A stretch of 64,000 bases of DNA, taken from Candidatus Heimdallarchaeota archaeon (GTDB taxonomy: Archaea > Asgardarchaeota > Heimdallarchaeia > Hodarchaeales > Hodarchaeaceae). How positions within the stretch are numbered: position 1 is the stretch's first letter; each line of letters opens with the position of its first letter. A program made the translations under genes and the position numbers. The stretch spans positions 4,529,414 to 4,593,413 of the forward strand of contig CP070695.1 of NCBI GenBank assembly GCA_020353515.1. Direction: 5' to 3'. The notes beneath the pieces are model-generated. The model ran no database searches, was not told the origin of the DNA, and saw nothing but the letters and a program-made list of their open reading frames with translations. This document shows positions 18,818 through 27,496 of the stretch, piece after piece.

Positions 18818-19561
18818 TTGGGAAAATCTGATTTCTTCGTTCTATTGCCAGCGTTTAATGAAGAAAATACTTTACCGAAAGTTATTCAACAGCTATTAGA
18901 AATATTTTCTCCAGACCAGATAATTCTTGCTGATGACGGATCAACAGACAATACATCTAGTATTGCACGGGAATCAGGTATCAAGATTATTAGAAATAGA
19001 AATAACAGAGGAAAAGGATACATCCTAAGAAATTCCTTTGCCATCATTATTGATAAATTCCCTGATGTGAAGTGGGTTTTAACAGTTGATGCTGATGGAC
19101 AACATGATGTACGAGATATTCCTAGATTTATCCAAACTATAAATCATAACCCAAGAGTGGATATTATTGTAGGTAAACGTGATTATAATCAAATGCCTCC
19201 TATAAATTGGATCTCAAACAAAATAACTTCAAGTTGGTCCAATTTTTGGTTGAACTGGGATCTACATGATCTACAATGCGGCTTTAGGTGTTATAGAACA
19301 GACACTTTACGTCGTATCCTCGAAATTGGCTTAACGAAGAATAAATTTGATTTAGAAACAGAAATTCTAATTATTTCATGGATTTTAAATGAAAGAATTA
19401 TTGAGATTCCAATAAAAACTCTTTATCCCAATACAAGAAGGAAATCAAGAATTCAACCAGTAATCGATACTTTTCGATGGATACTTCTTGTATCTAAATT
19501 TGCTTTTTCTCTACAATTTACGACGAAAGTCTGGCAAAGACGTTATTTACATCGTTTGTGA
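18818..19561 (+). CDS. GT2 glycosyltransferase, dolichol-phosphate mannosyltransferase-like
   Basis: 247 residues with the GT-A fold motifs of family 2: LLPAFNEENTLPKV near residue 10, ILADDGSTDNT near 38, NRGKGYILRN near 61, the metal-binding DADGQHDVRDIP near 87, and the acceptor region LHDLQCGFRCYRTDTL near 149. The order and length match Dpm1-type enzymes, which make polyprenyl-phosphate-hexose for protein N-glycosylation on the cytosolic membrane face. No C-terminal TM helix is present, as in the soluble Dpm1 class. The start is TTG with AAGGT 12 bases upstream. Sugar and lipid are inferred from family only. Confidence 0.88.
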   Translation: MGKSDFFVLLPAFNEENTLPKVIQQLLEIFSPDQIILADDGSTDNTSSIARESGIKIIRNRNNRGKGYILRNSFAIIIDKFPDVKWVLTVDADGQHDVRDIPRFIQTINHNPRVDIIVGKRDYNQMPPINWISNKITSSWSNFWLNWDLHDLQCGFRCYRTDTLRRILEIGLTKNKFDLETEILIISWILNERIIEIPIKTLYPNTRRKSRIQPVIDTFRWILLVSKFAFSLQFTTKVWQRRYLHRL

Positions 19562-19802
19562 TGAATTCTCAAATTTTTTAGATTAGCTGGTTTTTCTATC
19601 ATCTAATTTCAGCAAAAAAAGATCATAGTATCAATTATTTCATATAAGAAAAGGATATTAAATTCGATTTATCTCATAACATAACGTGGATGTAACTACG
19701 AATTTCGAAAGTAAAAAAAAACATAAACTATTTCTTTGATAAAACGAATGATTGACAAACTCAAGGATACTTTCTTCATTTTAATTTTCCACTACTGATA
19801 AT

Positions 19803-19811
19803 AAATATAAA
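19803..19811 (+). promoter_or_regulatory. TATA box fixing the start of the small GTPase gene
   Basis: AAATATAAA ends four bases before an in-frame ATG at 19816. With archaeal spacing the transcript would begin near 19835, downstream of that ATG. Translation therefore most likely starts at ATG 19876. Confidence 0.45.
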
Positions 19812-19875
19812 ACAAATGATTAAAAAGGATGAGATTGAAATATCCAGTTACAAAGCAGGTTCAGGGATTAAGATC

Positions 19876-20418
19876 ATGAAACAGAAATTAGTTCTTAAAT
19901 TAGTACTACTTGGCGATCCAGGAGTTGGAAAAACGTCATTAATTTCACAATTCGTCCATGCACGCTTTCGACATTCATATCAACTCACAGTTGGATTAGA
20001 TATTTCTTCAAAACAGGTCAAGTTGGATGATGGACGAACAGTAACACTCTCAATAAATGATATTGGCGGACAAGCGCGGTTTGCTGCAATACGACATATG
20101 TTCTTCAAAGGGGCCCATCTTGCAATGTTTGTTTATGATGTGACTAGAGCTGAATCTTTGGAGAATATCAAAGATCCCTGGTACAAAGAATTAATGCAGT
20201 TTTGTGGTCAGCCTGGAAAAACAAAAGCTGCTATCCAAACAATCTTAGTTGGTAATAAAACTGATCTTGAAGATTATCGGATGGTTGAGGAAGATGAAGG
20301 GGGCCAGCTTGCCAATGAAATTAAAGCAATAGGACATATTTCCGCCTCCGCTAAAGAGAATATTCAGGTCGATAATGCTTTTAAGACTCTAGCTCAAAGT
20401 TTCTTTGATGAGATATAG
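19876..20418 (+). CDS. Ras/Rab-superfamily small GTPase
   Basis: About 180 residues. All five G motifs are visible: G1 GDPGVGKTSL, G2 Thr in QLTVG, G3 DIGGQARF (DTAGQ in most eukaryotic Ras/Rab), G4 NKTD and G5 SASA. FKGAHLAMFVYDVTRAESLENI is the typical Rab/Ras core. The catalytic-type Gln after the G3 glycines is present, so GTP hydrolysis is expected. There is no C-terminal Cys, so no prenyl anchor. The frame extends 20 codons upstream to ATG 19816, but a TATA box there argues for 19876. It is followed by an orphan gene (38 bases) and a subtilase (21 bases), probably one operon. Such expanded GTPases are typical of Asgard archaea. Confidence 0.92.
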   Translation: MKQKLVLKLVLLGDPGVGKTSLISQFVHARFRHSYQLTVGLDISSKQVKLDDGRTVTLSINDIGGQARFAAIRHMFFKGAHLAMFVYDVTRAESLENIKDPWYKELMQFCGQPGKTKAAIQTILVGNKTDLEDYRMVEEDEGGQLANEIKAIGHISASAKENIQVDNAFKTLAQSFFDEI

Positions 20419-20456
20419 AAATAATACTAGTTTGATGAATTCTAGGAGTTATTTTC

Positions 20457-21329
20457 ATGGATATTGAGGCAGAATATTCATTTTTATCACATCTTCCTAC
20501 TCATTACTTTAAAAGATTAGTAGATAAGTGGGAAAACACCTCAATTGAATTGGAACCTAATGGCCTTCTTTCAAATGAAAATCGAGAAACTACTATGAGT
20601 TTTATTAGTAATATGAAGGACTCAAGACTCAAACAACTAAAAAAGCTCTCTGAAATACTCGATATCTCTGATGTGTGGTGGGAAATCTATCAATTTTCAG
20701 AGGTAATCCCTTTCTCTCATATTAAAAAGCGTCAAAAAGCTTTTAGTGTTGAGAAATATCTACCAGAAGATCATAGTAAAGTCAAAGGTATTTTTTCCAT
20801 AAAAGACATCAGTGAACATGCCATTTTATTACTTGCTGAATTTTCATCTAGATCCACGGCACTTAAACGGTTGTTCCGGTTTATCTATTTACCATCGGTT
20901 AAAACAATTCTTTTAGAACCGAAAGATCTATCAACAGAGATTTTAAATAATGAAATCCTACCATTTATAACAGCAGAATCAGATAAAATTACTCAAAAAC
21001 GTGTACGTGCTAGATTTGTTCGTGATTTAACAAAAGACCGAGACGAAGGAAAATTATCGCTTGCTCTTACACATCTCAAAATAAAGATTTCTTTAGAAAC
21101 CTCAGGAATTGAAGGCTTAAATCAAATTATAATTCAAGGAGACAATGTAATCAGGGGAGCCGAAACTTTAGAGCAACGACATGAGATATCCCTTAGATTT
21201 ATGAACTCTGGCCCATGGATTGCTGCTGGCACAAAAGATTTCTCTGTTGAAGTGGGAAAAGGACTCCAGATTCATCAATTAGAAGAAAGCTCCTTCAAAA
21301 ACCTTTCAACAGTACTCAGCTGGTTATAA
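20457..21329 (+). CDS. Unknown protein linked to the small GTPase
   Basis: 290 residues with no recognisable family, signal peptide or membrane helix. The N-terminal 230 residues are mostly charged helices (SRLKQLKKLSEILDISDVWWEIYQF). The C-terminal 80 residues look like a beta domain (KLSLALTHLKIKISLETSG and EISLRFMNSGPWIAAGTKDF). It lies between the small GTPase and a secreted protease in a tight same-strand cluster. A GTPase regulator or effector role would be a reasonable guess from position alone; nothing in the sequence proves it. Confidence 0.6.
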   Translation: MDIEAEYSFLSHLPTHYFKRLVDKWENTSIELEPNGLLSNENRETTMSFISNMKDSRLKQLKKLSEILDISDVWWEIYQFSEVIPFSHIKKRQKAFSVEKYLPEDHSKVKGIFSIKDISEHAILLLAEFSSRSTALKRLFRFIYLPSVKTILLEPKDLSTEILNNEILPFITAESDKITQKRVRARFVRDLTKDRDEGKLSLALTHLKIKISLETSGIEGLNQIIIQGDNVIRGAETLEQRHEISLRFMNSGPWIAAGTKDFSVEVGKGLQIHQLEESSFKNLSTVLSWL

Positions 21330-21350
21330 GATATTTCCTAGTGATCGAAT

Positions 21351-23810
21351 ATGATGTTTCCTACAAGATACAGGTTTCTACAGGTCTTTTTTCCAATCTT
21401 TCTGATTACTACTTCCGTCATTTTCACTTCTACAAATCCAATTATTAGCTTTGTTGATAATCAGAATTCTTTTCCTTATATTTCTAAAAATCTTTCAAAA
21501 AAAGAGCTTTCAAAAGATTTTTTGATAATGTTTTATGATAAAATCCCAAATTTAGACCGCTTTGAACCTTTAATTAATAGGAAATTCTGTAATTTTCCTG
21601 TAATTCATATTAAATTCAATGATTCTGAAACAAAACAATCTTTCTTCGAGAACTATAATCATAAAATTTACCAAATGGAACCTAACCGTATTTTCAAGAG
21701 CTCTCCTCGATTTATTCCAGAACCTAACCTCAGTAAGAGTAGTATAAATACAGAAATCCAAGATTCAACGGGAGCGAGTGTCTTACATAGTTTAGGAATT
21801 GAGGGTGAAGGTGTAAAAATTGGAATTATTGATACAGGAGTAGACGATGATACGGCTATATTTGGAACACGTGTAGTAGATCGTGAATCGTTTGTAAGCA
21901 TTGAAAATGGCTATTCTGCTGATAGATTAAATCCAGAACCAGCTATGGATCACGGTACAAATGTCGCTAACCTTGCCGCGGGAAATACAAGGGGAATTGC
22001 ACCAAGAGCTGAGATATATAGTGCTAAAATAATTCATGATAATGTGATCACTGGTGCTGGTGGTGGAGGAGGTGAAGAAACTACTGTAGGAATGCTTGAA
22101 GCAATAGATTACCTTATTAATAATTCAATAGATGTTGTCAACATATCTCTTGGACAGTATCACAATTTAGCTAGTGGTTTAAGGGACGAAATTATCAATT
22201 ATGCGTCAATTATCCATAATATTGTTTTTACTGTATCTGCTGGTAATTCAGGAACATCTTATGGGGATAGAGGAACATTAAATAATCCAGCAACAGCTCT
22301 TCAATGTATTGCTGTTTCTGCCAGTGATATTAGTGGAATAAATATAGCTAATTTTGCATCACGAGGACCAAAGGTTGATTATTCCATTAAACCAGATATT
22401 ACGGCACCAGGTATTAACACTCCTTGGGAAGGAACATCTTTTGCCGCACCTATCGTTGCTGGTGGAGCAGCTTTGCTAATTAATTTCTTGAAAAATAAAG
22501 GTTTATCTTATTCAGCAGCTACTATTAAGGCTGCTCTCCTCGCTGGTGCGAGAACTCTTAACAAACCAATCTGGGAAGAAGGTGCAGGATTCATTAACAT
22601 CACACGATCTTTAGAGATTCTCAATTCAACAAATGAGGTTAATAACACCCCCGATCTAATATATCTTCATCCTCAAAAGCTACCATTTGATCCATATAGA
22701 GTCTTGTTTAATGGCAGCTCATTAATTTTTAATCTATCAGTCATAAGCAGTAGGGAGGTAAGTACAAGTTTAAATATCTCTGATTCAATTTCTGATTTCG
22801 TTAGTACTCCAGAAACTTCTTACATTCTAAATAATACAACTCTAGTTCCCATTAATTTCACAATACCAGCATCCTCTGAATCTCAGTACGTTTCAGGCTT
22901 CATTGAAATATCCAATGAATTTTTGATAATAGAGTTTGAAATTCGAGAGACAGATATTCAAATTTTATTTGATGAAACCGCAAATAGTATAGTTAGACAT
23001 GGGTACGGTACTGGATCTTATGAGATACGAGGAGATTCTTCAAATACAATTGGTCTATACTCAGCTTTCACACAGTTCCTAGCTTATGAACATAATTATA
23101 GTGTTACACCTCATGTAAAAGGAGAGTTGACTCTCACCAAAGTTTTAGAGTATGATGTACTGATTCTAGCAAATCCTTTTTCCAACTCCACTGATAAATA
23201 CATGGATTGGGTTGTAGATCCTAGTCCTGATTATCTAGCTTTGTCAAAAAAGTCATTAAATGCTGTTTACCAGTTCATTTCAAAGGGTGGAGGTTTATTG
23301 GTAATAAATGGTAATGATGATGCATATTACAATATTACAGGACTAAATGAGTTTCTTGAGCAATTTAATTTACAAATTCAATCTAAATTCTCAGGAGGAA
23401 TAGGTATAAGTGATATTGTTAACCCACAAGACTTTACTACAGATATATCCTCCTTTCCTTTTCGTGGAAATTATATCCAAGCATCTGGAACAAATACGCA
23501 GGTAATAGCAGAATACAATGATGAACCTACTTTAGCCCTCTATGAAGATCCTGGAGGTGGAAGGGTCTTACTTTTCGGAACCGATCTTATTTTTGATAAT
23601 TTTGGATTCTCTAGTTATGCTTATAATGGTAACAGCTTAGAAAACAGCATCTTAGCTTTGAATTCCATAACTTGGCTTGCAGCAGCAGAGAAAGAATTTG
23701 TTGAAACATCCACAAGTCTTCCAGAATTTCCATATCCTATAATCTTTTTGATGCTTATATTTTTTCTTGGGATCATTTACATTTTGCTTATTAACAGAAC
23801 AAAAAACTAA
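21351..23810 (+). CDS. Membrane-anchored subtilisin-like protease (site-1-protease-like layout)
   Basis: 819 residues: N-terminal signal/anchor (about 8-28), a prodomain, then S8 catalytic residues Asp in IGIIDTGVDD (about 161), His in AMDHGTNVANLAAG (about 200), Asn in VSAGNSGTSYG and Ser in EGTSFAAPIVAGGA (about 361). Residues 540-780 form a GATase-like/DUF4350-like domain (YDVLILANPF, GGGLLVINGNDDAY, GGGRVLLFGTDLIF). A single TM helix lies near the end (about 792-813) with a short basic tail. It lacks the zinc ribbon of the protease at 3083. The catalytic domain should be outside the cell. It follows the orphan gene by 21 bases. Confidence 0.9.
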   Translation: MMFPTRYRFLQVFFPIFLITTSVIFTSTNPIISFVDNQNSFPYISKNLSKKELSKDFLIMFYDKIPNLDRFEPLINRKFCNFPVIHIKFNDSETKQSFFENYNHKIYQMEPNRIFKSSPRFIPEPNLSKSSINTEIQDSTGASVLHSLGIEGEGVKIGIIDTGVDDDTAIFGTRVVDRESFVSIENGYSADRLNPEPAMDHGTNVANLAAGNTRGIAPRAEIYSAKIIHDNVITGAGGGGGEETTVGMLEAIDYLINNSIDVVNISLGQYHNLASGLRDEIINYASIIHNIVFTVSAGNSGTSYGDRGTLNNPATALQCIAVSASDISGINIANFASRGPKVDYSIKPDITAPGINTPWEGTSFAAPIVAGGAALLINFLKNKGLSYSAATIKAALLAGARTLNKPIWEEGAGFINITRSLEILNSTNEVNNTPDLIYLHPQKLPFDPYRVLFNGSSLIFNLSVISSREVSTSLNISDSISDFVSTPETSYILNNTTLVPINFTIPASSESQYVSGFIEISNEFLIIEFEIRETDIQILFDETANSIVRHGYGTGSYEIRGDSSNTIGLYSAFTQFLAYEHNYSVTPHVKGELTLTKVLEYDVLILANPFSNSTDKYMDWVVDPSPDYLALSKKSLNAVYQFISKGGGLLVINGNDDAYYNITGLNEFLEQFNLQIQSKFSGGIGISDIVNPQDFTTDISSFPFRGNYIQASGTNTQVIAEYNDEPTLALYEDPGGGRVLLFGTDLIFDNFGFSSYAYNGNSLENSILALNSITWLAAAEKEFVETSTSLPEFPYPIIFLMLIFFLGIIYILLINRTKN

Positions 23811-23870
23811 AATTTCCAATTTTAACTTAGTAATAACCTTATCTACAGTCTTGGTTTCTCTACTAGACCT

Positions 23871-24419
23871 CTATACTCTTGGTTCGTCATCTAGTCCCAC
23901 ATATGATGAACTCTCTCTATCATCATATCCAACGGTTGATTCAGAAGTTAACTGATGAAAAATAATTTGAATTATTGGCATACCCGGTACGAGCTCCACA
24001 GGTGAATTCGCCTGATGAGCGATTTCGAGTGTTAAAGTAGTCGGATCTTTCAGTCCTGTCCCTGGGTTCACTAATCCTGCAGCTTGGACCACAATTCCTA
24101 AACGAGCTATTGATGATTTTCCTTCTAAAGTAGCTGCAAACTTCTTTGATATTGAAATTTTCTCAAGTGTCGAAGCAAGAACAAATTGATTGGGAGACAA
24201 CAAAAAAGCTTCATCTTTCTCTATCCGAAAAACTTCAGAATTCTTCAAAATAGCCTTTCGGTCATTTGGTCGGAACAATCTACCATGATGAAATACTAAA
24301 AAAGTGTCACCCAGTTTTAAGTCTATACTACATGGACCAACAGCCGATTTGTCGAAAGGTGTTATTAATATTTCTTGAGATTCAATTGCTGCTAATATAT
24401 CTTGATATGACAAAATCAT
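23871..24419 (-). CDS. dcd: dCTP deaminase
   Basis: 182 residues of the dCTP deaminase/dUTPase trimer family. Seen are IDLKLGDTFLVF near residue 33, the active-site segment GKSSIARLGIVVQAAG near 99-114 with the conserved Ser and Arg, NPGTG near 117 and the catalytic Glu in TTLTLEIAHQ near 130. GMPIIQIIFHQL near 144 is the usual trimer-core strand. It converts dCTP to dUTP (some archaeal members go on to dUMP) for dTTP synthesis. It is monocistronic and converges on the subtilase gene. A pure dUTPase is less likely because the Arg/Glu deaminase pair is present. Confidence 0.9.
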   Translation of the reverse strand: MILSYQDILAAIESQEILITPFDKSAVGPCSIDLKLGDTFLVFHHGRLFRPNDRKAILKNSEVFRIEKDEAFLLSPNQFVLASTLEKISISKKFAATLEGKSSIARLGIVVQAAGLVNPGTGLKDPTTLTLEIAHQANSPVELVPGMPIIQIIFHQLTSESTVGYDDRESSSYVGLDDEPRV

Positions 24420-24537
24420 TGTTTATTTTCACCGAATTTATTTCTGTACAACCAGACAAATTCCTTCTTGTCTGATTAATGTCTATTGTTTCAATTGAAA
24501 TAAATTTATTAGCGGGGACGAGTGATATAGAGCTAAC

Positions 24538-25608
24538 ATGAATGAATCCCATCAAGACCGGTTAAAAGTAGTTTTAATGAGAATTATTGAAGGATTTTCC
24601 GATTACTTTGTCTCTAGACTAGAGAAATCTTATCATCAGAGTCCAACAACTATCGATGTTCGAAATATTTCTGTAGAGCGAAAATTAGGGACTACAGGCA
24701 TTCATATAGTCAAGGTTCAACTCGAATCAGACTTAGGTTTAGATGAAGCCAGTATTGCCGTAAAGATCTACGATGAACAAGAACAAGCCTTAGATGTAGT
24801 TAAACGAATCAATATTGTGAAGCAACGTCTTTCTCAGAAAAAATATTCTCCATTTGGGATATCATCGGCTGCAGTCATCTTCTTCTCTAGAAGCGTGATA
24901 GTCATGGAAGGAATACAGGGTGATGTTTTCCGTGATTCCAAAATTCCACGGCCTCAAAAATATCGGTATGCAGGAAGAAGTCTTGCTGCTTTTCATGGTT
25001 CTGAATCAGATCACTGTTGGTTTGATAAATACAAACTGTTACTATCAAGGAGTTTGGAGAATTTACCGACAACAAGGGAATTCAAACAATCCCTAAGTGC
25101 CATGTTTGCTGATGTAGTGCCTCTAGCTGAACAAGCTTCTCATTTATCAGGTTCTATTAGCTTTGGAGATTTCCATCCTGGAAATCTAATCTTTGATGTT
25201 CGAATAGGCCAAAAACCAATGATAATTACCCACCTTATTGATCCAGAATATCTAGATACCTCAACGGAACACGATCGTTTGGAGGATATTTGTAATTTCT
25301 TTGCTGTTGAAGCTGTTGACCAATACCGTCAAGATAGAGAATTGACCAAGTTTCGTATGAATGTCAAATCCTTTTTATCGGGGTATAGAGAGGTTCTCGC
25401 TCATGAACAGACCTCCTTTCAAAATTATTATTCTGGAGGTAATTATATCCCTGTAAATTTCCATTTAGCCTTAATGATCCTTATGAGTATCATCAACATC
25501 CAGGACATGGAAGACCTCTTTGGTGGTGAGCGTGGTATCCAAAATGAAGTACTTCTACGTTGTCAATTGATTGAAAAGCTTTTGAATTGGAATTCTTTTC
25601 CGGATTAG
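24538..25608 (+). CDS. APH/choline-kinase-like phosphotransferase
   Basis: 356 residues with a kinase-like fold: an N-lobe lysine in IAVKIYDEQ near 78, and the catalytic loop SFGDFHPGNLIFD near 207, equivalent to the HGDxHxxN loop of aminoglycoside phosphotransferases with Ser in place of His. The metal-binding HLIDPEYLD near 232 follows. The family phosphorylates small molecules with ATP. The substrate is unknown, and an antibiotic role is not implied. Start ATG at 24538. It is followed nine bases later by the MBL hydrolase, suggesting a two-gene operon. Confidence 0.75.
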   Translation: MNESHQDRLKVVLMRIIEGFSDYFVSRLEKSYHQSPTTIDVRNISVERKLGTTGIHIVKVQLESDLGLDEASIAVKIYDEQEQALDVVKRINIVKQRLSQKKYSPFGISSAAVIFFSRSVIVMEGIQGDVFRDSKIPRPQKYRYAGRSLAAFHGSESDHCWFDKYKLLLSRSLENLPTTREFKQSLSAMFADVVPLAEQASHLSGSISFGDFHPGNLIFDVRIGQKPMIITHLIDPEYLDTSTEHDRLEDICNFFAVEAVDQYRQDRELTKFRMNVKSFLSGYREVLAHEQTSFQNYYSGGNYIPVNFHLALMILMSIINIQDMEDLFGGERGIQNEVLLRCQLIEKLLNWNSFPD

Positions 25609-25617
25609 GTTAATGAA

Positions 25618-26298
25618 TTGCGTCATAAGGTCTTATACTCGAGTGCTGGAATTGCAACCCAGATCTTGATACAAGAATCTCAAAAATTGATAATTTTGTT
25701 TGATGTTGGGGATGGGATTATCCGAGACTTACTGAAAGAAGGACTATCTTTTCCCTTAACTGTTCCTTTGTATATTCTCCTTACACACGGCCATTACGAC
25801 CACTGTGGAGGTTTATTTTCCTTACTAGGATTTTTGCGTATGATTGGACAGTCCTCTCTAGTTGAAATCTATTATCCTGCAGGTTCCATTGAGATAGAAG
25901 GACTAATTGATATTTTTACCTCTTCATATCAAGAAACGATTCCCTTTAAACTAAAAACTTCTTCCCTAAAACCTCTAGACGAGATTAAGATTGTAGAAGA
26001 TGTGCGTATTGTTGCTTACAAAATGAAACATATGGGATCAACCCTCTCCCACGGAGTGTTAACAGAGATTCCAGCATTAGGATACGCTATTTTTAAGAAA
26101 GATGAGAAATGGTTGGTTTTTACAGGGGATACAGGAATGAATGAGAACCTTCCTAACTTTCTGAAAAATGCCAAACATGCTTATATTGAAGCGACAAATC
26201 TATCTGATCATCATTCCGCTTATCATCTTAATGTCAAAGAAGCGCAAAAATTAGGAGAACTGGCTAAAGATTTCACCCTAGTGCATACAAGAAAATAG
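25618..26298 (+). CDS. Metallo-beta-lactamase-fold hydrolase (RNase Z-like)
   Basis: 226 residues. The HxHxDH zinc motif is LTHGHYDHCGG near residue 59. Further ligands are a likely His in MKHMGSTLSHG near 141, the bridging Asp in FTGDTGMNENL near 170 and a final His in LVHTRK at the C-terminus. A lone His in SDHHSAYHLNVKEAQKLGELA recalls the tRNase Z arrangement. At this length it lacks the flexible arm of classical tRNase Z. It could be a phosphodiesterase or a small-molecule hydrolase. The start is TTG with AGGT about ten bases upstream. It forms a pair with the APH-like kinase. Confidence 0.82.
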   Translation: MRHKVLYSSAGIATQILIQESQKLIILFDVGDGIIRDLLKEGLSFPLTVPLYILLTHGHYDHCGGLFSLLGFLRMIGQSSLVEIYYPAGSIEIEGLIDIFTSSYQETIPFKLKTSSLKPLDEIKIVEDVRIVAYKMKHMGSTLSHGVLTEIPALGYAIFKKDEKWLVFTGDTGMNENLPNFLKNAKHAYIEATNLSDHHSAYHLNVKEAQKLGELAKDFTLVHTRK

Positions 26299-26472
26299 AT
26301 TACCTGAAAAAAAATGATAACTTATGAATTTACATGAATACGAGAATCAGACTGAAATTATTAATAATTCCTTTTCGATTTATATAAAATTGTTAAAGAT
26401 CTCATTCATACTATTTGAAGAGATTCCCATATTTCACGTTCCTATTCAATTTTATCAATAGCAGGGGTCAAT

Positions 26473-27459
26473 TTGCTTTCGAAGTTCTTTCTCAAAGAAG
26501 TAGAAACAATTCATAATGACACGCAAAGTGGTGCAGCAGAAATTGCTGAAAAGTGTCTAAATACACTAAAAAACGAGTGTCTTCGATCAAGTAAAAGACT
26601 AGATAGAATTCAACTAACAAAGGCTATTCAGTTATTACTAGACACACATCCAATGGCTACCATTGAAAATGCTCTGATTCCTGTTTTTCTAAGGTTAATT
26701 CAACTTATTGAGCCAGATGGGATCCAAAATGGGGATCCCGAGACTACCATTGAATTACTTTTCGCTACACGGCGCGAACAAATGAGGATAGGAGAATCAA
26801 ATACTATTGAAAAACTTACCAAAACTCTACAAGAGAAACACTCTATTCTGACATTTTCTCATTCCTCAACTGTCACTAAAGCCTTGTTAAAACTTGCAAA
26901 GGATGGATATTGTGACAAAGACATTTTCGTTTTAGAATCTCGGCCATTGAAAGAAGGAGAACAAACAGCTTTTTTACTAGCTAATTTAGGATTCAAAAAA
27001 GTGCACCTAGGTATTGATTTTGCAATAAATGAATTTTCTAAGCAAGCAGAAATGGTCGTATTAGGAGCTGATACGATTTATCCTAGCGGGCAAGTTCTTA
27101 ATAAAATTGGTTCAGCAACAATTGCAAAATTATTTCATATGAGATCGAAAGAAGTCATTATAGCTGCTTCACCCTCAAAAATTTGTCTTAGAAGCATTAT
27201 TAGTAATAATCAAGAGTGGAACGTGAAAATACATAATAGAAAACCAAAGGAGATTACTAGTTTTTCAGCTCCAAACCTTGATATTTGGAACAAATATTTT
27301 GAGATAATTCAGCCAAAGTATATATCTTCCTTAATTATGGATTGTCACCATATGTATTCTCCGATCTCAAAACAAATCACAATGTTTCTTGAAACAAATC
27401 AACTTATTGAACAAATAAAATCGTTCAAAGAAATCTGGACCGATGTTAAGTTTAAATAA
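26473..27459 (+). CDS. eIF2B alpha/beta/delta-like protein (IF-2B family)
   Basis: 328 residues with the fold shared by eIF2B regulatory subunits, ribose-1,5-bisphosphate isomerase and MtnA. Seen are VLESRPLKEGEQTA near 156 and LGADTIYPSGQVLNKIGSATIA near 197, where the catalytic-type Asp of the isomerases is kept. The other isomerase residue, the Cys of the THCNS-type loop, is replaced by Ser in LTFSHSSTVTKAL near 136. That favours an eIF2B-like regulatory protein over an active isomerase, but is not proof. The start is TTG preceded by AGGGGT. Monocistronic. Confidence 0.78.
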   Translation: MLSKFFLKEVETIHNDTQSGAAEIAEKCLNTLKNECLRSSKRLDRIQLTKAIQLLLDTHPMATIENALIPVFLRLIQLIEPDGIQNGDPETTIELLFATRREQMRIGESNTIEKLTKTLQEKHSILTFSHSSTVTKALLKLAKDGYCDKDIFVLESRPLKEGEQTAFLLANLGFKKVHLGIDFAINEFSKQAEMVVLGADTIYPSGQVLNKIGSATIAKLFHMRSKEVIIAASPSKICLRSIISNNQEWNVKIHNRKPKEITSFSAPNLDIWNKYFEIIQPKYISSLIMDCHHMYSPISKQITMFLETNQLIEQIKSFKEIWTDVKFK

Positions 27460-27496
27460 ACAAAGAAATTGAGTACAAAAGTAAAAACTGTCTAGT

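Noticed and set aside
24538..25608. Antibiotic-resistance phosphotransferase
   Set aside because: The APH-like fold is common among small-molecule kinases; no resistance-specific residues or mobile context are present.
26473..27459. Active ribose-1,5-bisphosphate isomerase (AMP pathway)
   Set aside because: The catalytic Cys position holds Ser, and no AMP phosphorylase or RuBisCO gene is nearby.
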